Below, one piece after another: positions 8,303 to 15,771 of a stretch of 64,000 bases of DNA (position 1 is its first letter; the number at the start of each line of letters is the position of its first letter). This stretch comes from Mongoliibacter sp. (GTDB taxonomy: Bacteria > Bacteroidota > Bacteroidia > Cytophagales > Cyclobacteriaceae). The position numbers and the translations under genes were made by a program. The stretch spans positions 1 to 64,000 of the forward strand of contig NZ_REBN01000166.1 of assembly GCF_007692705.1 (NCBI RefSeq), in the 5' to 3' direction. The notes under the pieces were generated by a model, which saw only the letters and a list, made by a program, of their open reading frames with translations, was not told the DNA's origin and made no database searches.

Positions 8303-8671
8303 TTAAGAAAAAGTGGGTGGACCGCGGTGCTCAAAACCTAAGGCAGTAGCCTGGAAAAATTCTTGAGATATAAAAGTAGATATTATGCTTTCATTGAGTG
8401 TTGGGGCACTGGGAACCGCTACTTCAAAGTGAAAAGCAAAATATTCTCCATGTGCGATCAAGTCTAAAATGATCAGCTCCATTTCCGTATGACCATGGTC
8501 AGAAGGGTCATCACTTTCCGCTTCCAATAAGATCGGGTGGGCATGGCTAATGATTTTCCCATTTTCTAACTCATGGGAGTGGAAAAATAAAACGCCATTG
8601 GCCAAGACACTTAGCATCAAAGCTAAGCTCAAAAGGCTCATTAAAGGCACTATCTTTCTCCAAAGTTTCAT
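8303..8671 (-). CDS. Small histidine-rich membrane/periplasmic protein, probable metal-handling partner
   Basis: Starting from the ATG at 8671 (the longer frame starts with TTG), the product has 122 residues: a basic N-terminus, one hydrophobic helix (about 10-28), then a soluble part with the clusters FFHSHE, ISHAHP, SDHGHTE and IAHGEYFAFHFE, ending in EHRGPPTFS. The paired H-x-H motifs look like zinc or copper ligands. The gene lies 73 bases upstream of the ZnuD-like receptor on the same strand and is probably co-transcribed. No named family was recognised. A periplasmic metal chaperone or sensor role is inference from composition and position. Confidence 0.7.
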   Translation of the reverse strand: MKLWRKIVPLMSLLSLALMLSVLANGVLFFHSHELENGKIISHAHPILLEAESDDPSDHGHTEMELIILDLIAHGEYFAFHFEVAVPSAPTLNESIISTFISQEFFQATALGFEHRGPPTFS

Positions 8672-8701
8672 TATCCCAAATTGAATCAATACAACGCGAA
8701 G

Positions 8702-8718
8702 TTAACAAACATTGTTAA
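8702..8718. promoter_or_regulatory. Perfect 17-bp dyad, candidate operator
   Basis: TTAACAA and TTGTTAA (8702-8708 and 8712-8718) flank a 3-base centre, 31 bases upstream of the His-rich protein start. The half ATTGTTAAATT recurs just upstream of the TonB receptor start (8240-8250). A metalloregulator site such as Zur or Fur is possible, but AT-rich DNA gives such dyads by chance. Confidence 0.35.
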
Positions 8719-8814
8719 ATTAGGGACACCTTTTTTATTTTTATTAGCAAACAAAATTAAAAATTAGATAAGGCTAAAAATATTTTAATGCTGTAAATTA
8801 CGTAATTTTCAAAC

Positions 8815-9189
8815 ATGATAAATTATGAATTCCGCCCGGAAACCTTTTTTGACGGCACTGGACCGAATGCCATGGTAGCCAAACTTTTGTACCCTGAAAG
8901 CCAATGGGGTGAAGAAATCAGTATTTATGTAAATGTGACAGACGGCAATTATTGTTTCGAGGCAATTGACTTTTATGGGAATGACATCAAGTTGAATCCT
9001 GAAACTGTAAAAAAAATTCCAACCTTGCAGGAGCTGATTTTTCTAATCGAAACCATGGATGTCAATCCCGAAACGGCTCAAGGTAATGTAGAACTTACCC
9101 TATCCGGCATCCCTGAGGCAGAAAGTGCTTTTTATCCAGACTTGGAAAGGTATTTTACTGAGAAAAGAAAACACTATGGACTCCGCTAA
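8815..9189 (+). CDS. Hypothetical protein (124 aa)
   Basis: The soluble, acidic 124-residue product has no signal peptide or membrane helix. It starts MINYEFRPETFFDGTGPNAM and includes IYVNVTDGNYCFEAIDFYGN. I do not recognise a family. Codon use and an intact frame starting at ATG support a real gene. It is divergent from the metal-receptor pair and converges with the next small gene, their 3' ends overlapping by four bases. Confidence 0.65.
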   Translation: MINYEFRPETFFDGTGPNAMVAKLLYPESQWGEEISIYVNVTDGNYCFEAIDFYGNDIKLNPETVKKIPTLQELIFLIETMDVNPETAQGNVELTLSGIPEAESAFYPDLERYFTEKRKHYGLR

Positions 9190-9416
9190 AAATCCAGTAT
9201 GGTTTCGTGGTTTCTTGAAAGTATATGAAAAGTTCTGTACCAATAACTGTAGGTTTCAAATGCAACACAATCATTGAGCTCCATTCCCTGGAATTCCATT
9301 TTTCTGATACTTCCATCAGGAAGCCAGCTTCTCAGGTCATTTGCCTGATCAATGGTCAGCTGGGACAATTGAATTATCTTCTGTTCTTTGATAATCAGTG
9401 GTATCAGTCGTGTCAT
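9186..9416 (-). CDS. Small hypothetical protein (76 aa)
   Basis: The product of 76 residues has no signal or membrane segment. The segment GMELNDCVAFETYSYWYRTF looks like a conserved core and is more protein-like than the competing plus-strand frame across the same DNA. It overlaps the 3' end of the convergent 124-residue gene by four bases. No family was recognised. Confidence 0.55.
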   Translation of the reverse strand: MTRLIPLIIKEQKIIQLSQLTIDQANDLRSWLPDGSIRKMEFQGMELNDCVAFETYSYWYRTFHILSRNHETILDF

Positions 9417-9687
9417 GTTTTAAATTATTTTATCCACTGCAAATGAAATCCTTTTTGATTCGGAATTGATTAAATATAAATTACCCTTGTGTTAATTTTG
9501 GGATTTCTATGATCACCATGGTAGCTTACATGATTCAAACATCCTTTTAGTGACTAAATCCATAATTATCCAATTTCAGTTGAAAACTGGTAGAATCATT
9601 CATTAATTAGACAAAGTGGTATTTCTGAAATCTGTATTTATAATTTTACACGTCTATACCCAAAAGGAATTTTGCTAAACTGATAAC

Positions 9688-10593
9688 ATGCTTAATATCA
9701 TCCTCATTGTAGTTTTTTTGATTGTAGGGATATTCCTTCAAAGGGTAAAAGCCTTACCGCATAATTTGGCAACCCACCTTAATAATTATCTGATTTACAT
9801 AGTACTTCCTGTATTAGCTTTAAAGTACCTACCTGAAGTGGATTTAAAGGTTGAATTGATTCTTCCCATTGGCACGGCTTGGCTGAGTTTCGCTCTATCC
9901 TGGATCATATTTGGATTAATAGGTAAAAAGCTGAAATGGAAGGACTCACTGACTGGCTGTCTGATAATAGTATCAGGTCTTGCCAACACCTCATTCGTAG
10001 GCTTTCCCATTGTCCAGGCACTTTATGGTCAAGAAGCGGTAAAAATTGCTTTATTGATAGATCAGGCCGGTTCTTTTATTATCGTCAGCAGTGTAGCCGT
10101 GATAGTGGCTTCAATTTATAGTGAAGGTAAAAAGAGAAAGCGCGACATTTCTAAAAAAATTCTGACTTTTCCCCCTTTTTCTTTTTTCGTCATAGCCATG
10201 GTGATGAATATATTGCAGTTGAAGATTCCATCAATTATACTCCCGGCTTTTGATACCATAGCAGCCACACTTACCCCAGTCGCATTGGTAGCAGTAGGGT
10301 TACAAGTAAAAGTGAATGTTCAAGCCATGGGCTCTCCTTTCCTTTGGATGGGTTTGGGATACAAGCTTTTGCTGATACCCTTGATTGTGTATCTGCTTTA
10401 TACCACGATATTCCAGTTGGAAGGTCTATTGTTGAAGGTTTCGGTGATAGAAACAGCCATGGCGCCTATGATTACGGGGTCTATCATAGCCATTTCCCAT
10501 GATCTTGAGCCAAAGTTGGCATCCCTACTCGTGGGAGTAGGGATACCCCTGTCTTTTTTGACATTGGCTTTATGGTATTTTATACTGGGCTGA
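9688..10593 (+). CDS. AEC family (auxin efflux carrier-like) permease
   Basis: The 301-residue protein has about ten predicted helices in two halves, with the family features of an N-terminal hydrophobic repeat, SGLANTSFVGFPIVQALYG in the first half and ETAMAPMITGSIIA in the second. AEC permeases export or exchange small organic acids and amino acids at the inner membrane; the substrate here is unknown. The gene stands alone and ends back to back with asmA: its TGA (10591-10593) and the asmA stop (10594-10596) form TGATCA with no intergenic base. Confidence 0.88.
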   Translation: MLNIILIVVFLIVGIFLQRVKALPHNLATHLNNYLIYIVLPVLALKYLPEVDLKVELILPIGTAWLSFALSWIIFGLIGKKLKWKDSLTGCLIIVSGLANTSFVGFPIVQALYGQEAVKIALLIDQAGSFIIVSSVAVIVASIYSEGKKRKRDISKKILTFPPFSFFVIAMVMNILQLKIPSIILPAFDTIAATLTPVALVAVGLQVKVNVQAMGSPFLWMGLGYKLLLIPLIVYLLYTTIFQLEGLLLKVSVIETAMAPMITGSIIAISHDLEPKLASLLVGVGIPLSFLTLALWYFILG

Positions 10594-13575
10594 TCAGGGA
10601 ATGCTTGTTGTGTCAGGTTTCGTATTTCTGGGTCTTAAAACATTCCTGAGTACATTTTTAGCTTCTTCGACTGCTTTATCTTTTGTTTCTGAAGCTTTTC
10701 TTTCCGCTTCTCTTTTGACGCTGTCCTGAACAGATTCTGCCTTAGATTTTACTTCCCTTCGAATGCTGTCCTCCGCAGCTCTAAACTGTTGGGTAGCTTG
10801 TTCTTGAATATTTTCCCTTTCCTGTCCGACTCTAGAGCGCAGGGCAGTTGACAAGAGGTTTTCTATGCTATTCCCACCTGCAAGACTCACTCTAGGATTG
10901 GAGTAAGTGCCGCCCAAGTTTAAGGAAACAGGTATGATGGTGGATTCACCACTTTGGGCACCGCTGATTGTTGACAACAAGTTGTTTGCCAATGAACCAA
11001 ATTTACCCGCAGGAACCTGCATATTGATCAGGTAGTTGATACTGCCATCAAATGAAGTACTTCCCTGAATATTGGCTTGATAATCCCAAAGTCTGATATC
11101 AAATGGCCTCACATCCATTACCCCATCATTGATTTCTATTGGAATACTGACATTTCTCATTTGAAGGCTATTGGATTCATTTAGCCTCGTTACCTGAGAA
11201 ACCGCCTGTAGCAATTGTGGGTTTTGGTAAGCAGCTTCAGCGACTCTTAACAAACCTTTGCCATCTAAAGATGAAAGTATTGGCATCATATCAGGACCGA
11301 GCTTTCCCGAGAAATTAAGTTTGGTATTGAAGTTCCCGGTAAGGTGCTGCGCAATAGGGGCAAAGGCCCTTACTGTATTGAATGTTTCAAAAGCCCTAGG
11401 AATGCTGAGACTTGAAATATCCAGATCAAAATCAAAATTAGGGGCTGTTACGTCTCTTGGGTCATAACTGCCATTGATACTGACTTGTCCTCCTAGTGTA
11501 TTCATCGCAGCGTCTCTGAATCTCAGGACACCGTCTTTTATGGTAAGACTACCTCTTACATTTTTTAGACTAAGGTTATCATAAAGTACTTCGTCCATAT
11601 TGACAGCTAGGGTAAAGTCAATGTCTGTGGGAAGAGGAATTACACTCAATTCCATAGATTCGTCAGCTGTATCTGCAGTCATCCATTCATTGATATTGAA
11701 CTTGCTGGAATTCAAGGTAAGCTGTCCATTTAGCACTTCATCCTTTTTAAGGAAATAGTCAAGATAGTTGGCTAAAAATCCTGAAGCCATCAGTGGACTT
11801 TCTCCTAACCTGGAGTCAAAGCTTTTTAAATTTATCCTTTGAGGGGAAAACTCCATTTCTGAATTGTTTATCCTTATTCCCTGTGGTAAATCATTTGAGT
11901 TAAAGTAAAAGTCCTTGAGTGCCATCTCGCCCCGCATGTCAATCCTATTATACCTTCCGGCCTCTACATCTGTGTAAGAGCCTTTTGTTTCCAGGTCTGC
12001 CCTTAGCTTGCCTTCCATGATAATATCTTCCATCGGGAAAATGGCTAGCATTTTTCCTAAGTCTACTGATCCTTTCAGAGCACCATCCCAATTGAGTTTT
12101 GAAAAATCCTGGATCCTAAGGTTGCCAGTCACCTGCTCATCTTCAAGCTCAAACCCAAATTGGGAAAGGTTCACCACGAAATCATTCATTTTACCACTGG
12201 GGTTAATGATGCTCGCATTCACATTGAGCTTCTCAATTGGCGCTGGATATTCCACACTTTTAATAAAACCATTGGTCAGTGACAGTTTTGCATTTATACT
12301 TGGGATGATTTCCGCTACAGAATCATACCTACCCTTTGCGGCAGCATCTACATCCAATATTCCCCTGAGCGTAATACCATCAACAGGAAAAATAGAAGTG
12401 AGCTCTTCTAGGTTTAACCTTCCTTTTAAAGCACCATCTATGGGGTAATCCACCAAATTAGCCAACGCGAACCTCCCTGAAATAGGGTTGCTTCCGAAAT
12501 TCATGCTGAAAGTAGGAATATCCACAGATGTATTGTCCAAGTTGTTGCTATTATTGACCATTTGCATGGCCACATTGATGTCACTGACAGGTCTTGGGAG
12601 ATCGGGATATTGAAACATGCCGTCCTCTACTTTGAGTGATATGTCAAATGATGGAAAACTGCTTTCATTATATATGCCTTTCATAAACCCTCTGAAGTCC
12701 ATGGTACCTGATGTCCTCAAATTTTCAAAACTTTCAGTATAGATACCTGGGACTAGTGAGAGGATACTTTTGAAGGAATTGTTTTTCCCTTCAAAAGCCA
12801 AATCCATTTCTATATCGTCATTTGGTAGGGCAATAAAACCCTGAAGATCAAAAAGGAATTCATTGAGTTGAAAACTTCCATCGCCAAGGGAGAACCTAAA
12901 TTGCTCCAAATCCACGTTGAGCACAGTTTCACCTTTGAAGGTCTTGCTTCTCAGATAATTGGTACCCTCATAAGTGACATCAGCTATATATGCTTCCATC
13001 TTCATAGGAAGGTCGTAAACATCAAGTGTAAAATCTCCCCTACCTTCTATATCTATTTGTCCCAAGGCCATAAAAAAATCAAGTTGGCGGTCATTATAGA
13101 TTAGGTCAAGGTCATTGACTTCAAGAATATCCACTGCCATTTTAAAGTTGCTTTCAGCAGGGGCTTCTTCTGAAGGATATGTGATGTCATAATTGGCAGT
13201 ACCATCTTCCAAGACTTTTACATATAGACTACCACCATCGAGGTGTAAACCTGTAAGTGTAGGATATTCATCAAAAATGACACTTCGCAGGTTAAAATCA
13301 ATCTGTAATTGATTGACATGTATCAAGGTATCGTTTTGAAAAGGAGGATTTCCAATGATACCAAATTCACGGACAGTTGCCGAGATATGGGGAAACCTCT
13401 GAAATATACTCAAACTTATATTATTGAAATCATAATAAACCTGAGCATTGACAGAAGCTTGGATTTCTCTGTCTATTCTTTCTGCTATTTTATCTTTGAA
13501 AATAAAGGGAAGGGCAATCAAAATTCCCAATAGCACCAAAAACACTGCCCCTGCAATCAATAGCTTCTTTTTCAT
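10594..13575 (-). CDS. AsmA family protein
   Basis: The 993-residue product has one N-terminal membrane helix (about 4-26) followed by a long beta-rich periplasmic body with AsmA-type repeats (LHLDGGSLYVKVLEDGTANYD near 105-125 and repeated G...L..F.. units), and a charged helical C-terminus rich in K, E, R and Q (about 930-985). AsmA-like proteins span the envelope and are linked to lipid transport and outer-membrane homeostasis. The size suits the large AsmA proteins of Bacteroidota. It follows the inositol phosphatase gene by 66 bases on the same strand. Confidence 0.88.
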   Translation of the reverse strand: MKKKLLIAGAVFLVLLGILIALPFIFKDKIAERIDREIQASVNAQVYYDFNNISLSIFQRFPHISATVREFGIIGNPPFQNDTLIHVNQLQIDFNLRSVIFDEYPTLTGLHLDGGSLYVKVLEDGTANYDITYPSEEAPAESNFKMAVDILEVNDLDLIYNDRQLDFFMALGQIDIEGRGDFTLDVYDLPMKMEAYIADVTYEGTNYLRSKTFKGETVLNVDLEQFRFSLGDGSFQLNEFLFDLQGFIALPNDDIEMDLAFEGKNNSFKSILSLVPGIYTESFENLRTSGTMDFRGFMKGIYNESSFPSFDISLKVEDGMFQYPDLPRPVSDINVAMQMVNNSNNLDNTSVDIPTFSMNFGSNPISGRFALANLVDYPIDGALKGRLNLEELTSIFPVDGITLRGILDVDAAAKGRYDSVAEIIPSINAKLSLTNGFIKSVEYPAPIEKLNVNASIINPSGKMNDFVVNLSQFGFELEDEQVTGNLRIQDFSKLNWDGALKGSVDLGKMLAIFPMEDIIMEGKLRADLETKGSYTDVEAGRYNRIDMRGEMALKDFYFNSNDLPQGIRINNSEMEFSPQRINLKSFDSRLGESPLMASGFLANYLDYFLKKDEVLNGQLTLNSSKFNINEWMTADTADESMELSVIPLPTDIDFTLAVNMDEVLYDNLSLKNVRGSLTIKDGVLRFRDAAMNTLGGQVSINGSYDPRDVTAPNFDFDLDISSLSIPRAFETFNTVRAFAPIAQHLTGNFNTKLNFSGKLGPDMMPILSSLDGKGLLRVAEAAYQNPQLLQAVSQVTRLNESNSLQMRNVSIPIEINDGVMDVRPFDIRLWDYQANIQGSTSFDGSINYLINMQVPAGKFGSLANNLLSTISGAQSGESTIIPVSLNLGGTYSNPRVSLAGGNSIENLLSTALRSRVGQERENIQEQATQQFRAAEDSIRREVKSKAESVQDSVKREAERKASETKDKAVEEAKNVLRNVLRPRNTKPDTTSIP

Positions 13576-13641
13576 ACCATTAATGATTTTTGGTTTGTTT
13601 ACTTAAGCCACATGAAAATGTTGGGCTGATCACTTGAATTT

Positions 13642-14433
13642 TTACCAGATTTTCTGAACTTCTCCAAGAAACTCCTGATGTATGTGCGAATTGCTTGCCA
13701 AAATTGTTTTTCCGAATAAAAAGTCTTTGCCTCCATCAAAATCTGTGACTTTCCCACCTGCTTCTCGTAAGATAACAACACCTGCCGCTACATCATACGG
13801 CTTTAAATCATATTCAAAAAAGCCATCTGATCTTCCACAAGCCACATAGCAAAGGTCAGTGGCAGCACTCCCCAATCTTCTCAAGCCATGGCAGGTTTCC
13901 ATAAGGCTGCGAAGTATATTTAAATAATCATCAATTTTATCGAATGCAGAATAGGGAAATCCTGTGACAATAAGACTTTCAGACAGGCTTTTTGCTTTAC
14001 TCACCTGTATTTTTTCTCCATTCAGGTACGCACCCTTCCCCTTGCTTGCATAAAAGCATTCGTCAAAATTAACCTCATAGATTACACCTAAGACAAGCTC
14101 TTCTTTGTGTTTGAGGCCAATGCTCACGGCAAAAATCGGGATACCATGAATGAAGTTGGTTGTGCCATCTAAAGGGTCTATGATCCAAGTATACTCTTTA
14201 CCACTTTGAACTGCTGTCCCTTCCTCGGCTATGAAATCAGCCTCAGGCAGAATCTCTTTCAGTCGGTTGACAATTATCTTCTCAGCCTCTTTGTCAACGT
14301 AGGAAACCAGGTCATTCAGTCCCTTAGACTCGATTTTGCTTCTATCAAAAGTTTTCGCTTCTTTTCTGATAAATTCACCTGCTTTCTTTGCTATTTCTAT
14401 CGTCTGATTAAGAATTTCACTTAGGTCAATCAT
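13642..14433 (-). CDS. Inositol monophosphatase family protein (SuhB-like)
   Basis: The 263-residue product has both signature metal sites: E..T ahead of WIIDPLDGTTNFIHG, and YDVAAGVVILREAGG near the C-terminus. The lithium-sensitive, Mg2+-dependent phosphatase fold acts on inositol phosphates or related sugar phosphates; bacterial SuhB proteins also act in rRNA transcription. The PDGTTNF-type loop favours inositol phosphatase over CysQ. It is the fourth gene of a minus-strand cluster (DUF493, pterin dehydratase, rsmI, this) with a 28-base gap after rsmI. Confidence 0.9.
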   Translation of the reverse strand: MIDLSEILNQTIEIAKKAGEFIRKEAKTFDRSKIESKGLNDLVSYVDKEAEKIIVNRLKEILPEADFIAEEGTAVQSGKEYTWIIDPLDGTTNFIHGIPIFAVSIGLKHKEELVLGVIYEVNFDECFYASKGKGAYLNGEKIQVSKAKSLSESLIVTGFPYSAFDKIDDYLNILRSLMETCHGLRRLGSAATDLCYVACGRSDGFFEYDLKPYDVAAGVVILREAGGKVTDFDGGKDFLFGKTILASNSHIHQEFLGEVQKIW

Positions 14434-14461
14434 GATTTGATGTCTTTATAGATTAAAAATA

Positions 14462-15151
14462 TTATTTTCCCTGTACGACCAAGACAATTTCACCTTTAAT
14501 GGGGTTTTCCTTGTAATATATGACCAATTCAGCCAAAGTGCCTCTCACATTCTCTTCATACAGTTTAGTTAGCTCCCGTGATACACTTGCCATTCTATCA
14601 GGCCCAAATGCTTCAGAAAGCTGCTCCAAGGTTTTCATAAGACGGTGAGTGGACTCATAAAATATCATTGTTCGGCTTTCTTCCATAAGGCTTTCGATTC
14701 TGGTCTTTCTACCTTTTTTGTGAGGTAAAAATCCCTCGAAAGTAAACCTGTCATTCGGTAAACCGGAATTGACTAAGGCAGGAACAAAAGCAGTTGCTCC
14801 CGGCAGGCAATTGACAATTAAGTCAGATTCCTTGGCCGCTCTGATCAACAGGAAGCCTGGGTCAGAGATTCCAGGAGTACCCGCATCACTGACCAAAGCC
14901 ATCACCTCACCTTTTTTCATCCTTTCCACGAGTTTTTCCACGGTTTTATGCTCGTTGAAAATATGGTAGCTCTGAAGTGGCCTTTGTATTTCCAGGTGTT
15001 TGAGCAGCTTTCCGGTAGTACGGGTATCTTCTGCCAGAATTACGTCTACGGCTTTAAGTACCTCAATAGCCCTAATGGTTATGTCTTTTAGATTTCCAAT
15101 AGGAGTAGGTACGAGGTATAGGCTGACACCTGTTTCTTCCTGTTCGGTCAT
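14462..15151 (-). CDS. rsmI: 16S rRNA (cytidine(1402)-2'-O)-methyltransferase
   Basis: The ATG at 15151 gives a 229-residue protein with the tetrapyrrole-methylase-like fold of RsmI: LYLVPTPIGNLKDITIRA at the N-terminus, ILAEDTRTTGKLL, SDAGTPGISDPG (the SAM-binding loop) and GATAFVPALVNSGL. It methylates the ribose 2'-O of C1402 in the decoding centre. The start lies two bases after the stop of the pterin dehydratase gene, so translation is probably coupled. Confidence 0.95.
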   Translation of the reverse strand: MTEQEETGVSLYLVPTPIGNLKDITIRAIEVLKAVDVILAEDTRTTGKLLKHLEIQRPLQSYHIFNEHKTVEKLVERMKKGEVMALVSDAGTPGISDPGFLLIRAAKESDLIVNCLPGATAFVPALVNSGLPNDRFTFEGFLPHKKGRKTRIESLMEESRTMIFYESTHRLMKTLEQLSEAFGPDRMASVSRELTKLYEENVRGTLAELVIYYKENPIKGEIVLVVQGK

Positions 15152-15153
15152 AC

Positions 15154-15381
15154 TCAAATCTGATCGATAGCTTTTGCAAGTTTGCGATCCTTTTCGGTTA
15201 TCGTATTTCCAGCATCATGGGTAGTAAGTTCGATAGTAACCTTGTTGTAGACGTTACTCCAGTTGGGGTGATGCCCCTGGGATTCTGCTAAAAATGCAAC
15301 CCTGCACATGAATGCAAAAGCTTCTTGAAAATCTTTAAATTCAAAAGTTCTAGCAAGTTTGTTGTTTTCTTCTTTCCACAT
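15154..15381 (-). CDS. 4a-hydroxytetrahydrobiopterin dehydratase (PCD/DCoH)
   Basis: The ATG at 15381 gives 75 residues with the core motif [21 protein letters not shown]; the HH and the later H are the usual active-site residues. PCD recycles the pterin cofactor after aromatic amino-acid hydroxylation. No phenylalanine hydroxylase gene is in the window. At 75 residues it is slightly short because the N-terminal helix is reduced. It lies 13 bases after the DUF493 gene and 2 bases before rsmI in one transcript. Confidence 0.9.
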   Translation of the reverse strand: MWKEENNKLARTFEFKDFQEAFAFMCRVAFLAESQGHHPNWSNVYNKVTIELTTHDAGNTITEKDRKLAKAIDQI

Positions 15382-15394
15382 GGTATTTTTTGTT

Positions 15395-15661
15395 TTACAG
15401 TGCGATGACTCCCTCAATTTTTGAAGCAGCATCATAAATTTCCATGATCGCTTCTGAGCTGGACATCATGGCTTTGATAGTTACGGAAACATAGGTTCCT
15501 TTTGAAGAATTTTTCAATTCAATCTTGTTGTTGGGCAGTAGCTTTGCAACCTCCTGTTCTTTTCCTTGAGGAACAATAAATTTGAACATATACAAGGAAG
15601 GAAATGATGTTTGGGCTTCAAGTTTCTCCTTAAAAGCTTCCCGATCGAAGGTATTTTTCAT
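15395..15661 (-). CDS. DUF493 family protein
   Basis: The 88-residue product matches the small DUF493/YbeD-like family in length and layout: an N-terminal [12 protein letters not shown] strand, a central [23 protein letters not shown] stretch and a hydrophobic C-terminus. The fold resembles an ACT-like regulatory domain, and function is unknown. It is the first gene of the DUF493-PCD-rsmI-phosphatase cluster, just beyond the terminator of the PpiD-like gene. Confidence 0.85.
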   Translation of the reverse strand: MKNTFDREAFKEKLEAQTSFPSLYMFKFIVPQGKEQEVAKLLPNNKIELKNSSKGTYVSVTIKAMMSSSEAIMEIYDAASKIEGVIAL

Positions 15662-15716
15662 AATTCACTAATTTAAAACTTTAACAGCAGACTATAAAAA
15701 TTAAATCCATAGATAT

Positions 15717-15749
15717 AAAAAAAACCCATGAATGAATTCACGGGTTTTT
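15717..15749. terminator. Terminator after the PpiD-like gene
   Basis: AAAAACCCATGAA pairs with TTCACGGGTTTTT (one A/C mismatch) around a 4-base loop, with A and T tracts on both sides. It sits 23 bases after the stop of the minus-strand PpiD-like gene. Confidence 0.8.
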
Positions 15750-15771
15750 AAGTAAGTATAAAAGGATCCTC

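Noticed and set aside
9225-9446. 73-residue plus-strand frame opposite the 76-residue small gene
   Set aside because: The minus-strand reading has a more protein-like core (DCVAFETYSYWYRTF) and a better fit to its neighbour; the plus frame looks like its shadow.
12008-12448. 146-residue plus-strand frame inside asmA
   Set aside because: It is antisense to a continuous AsmA protein and is rich in Ser, Pro and Leu, as expected of a reverse-strand shadow.
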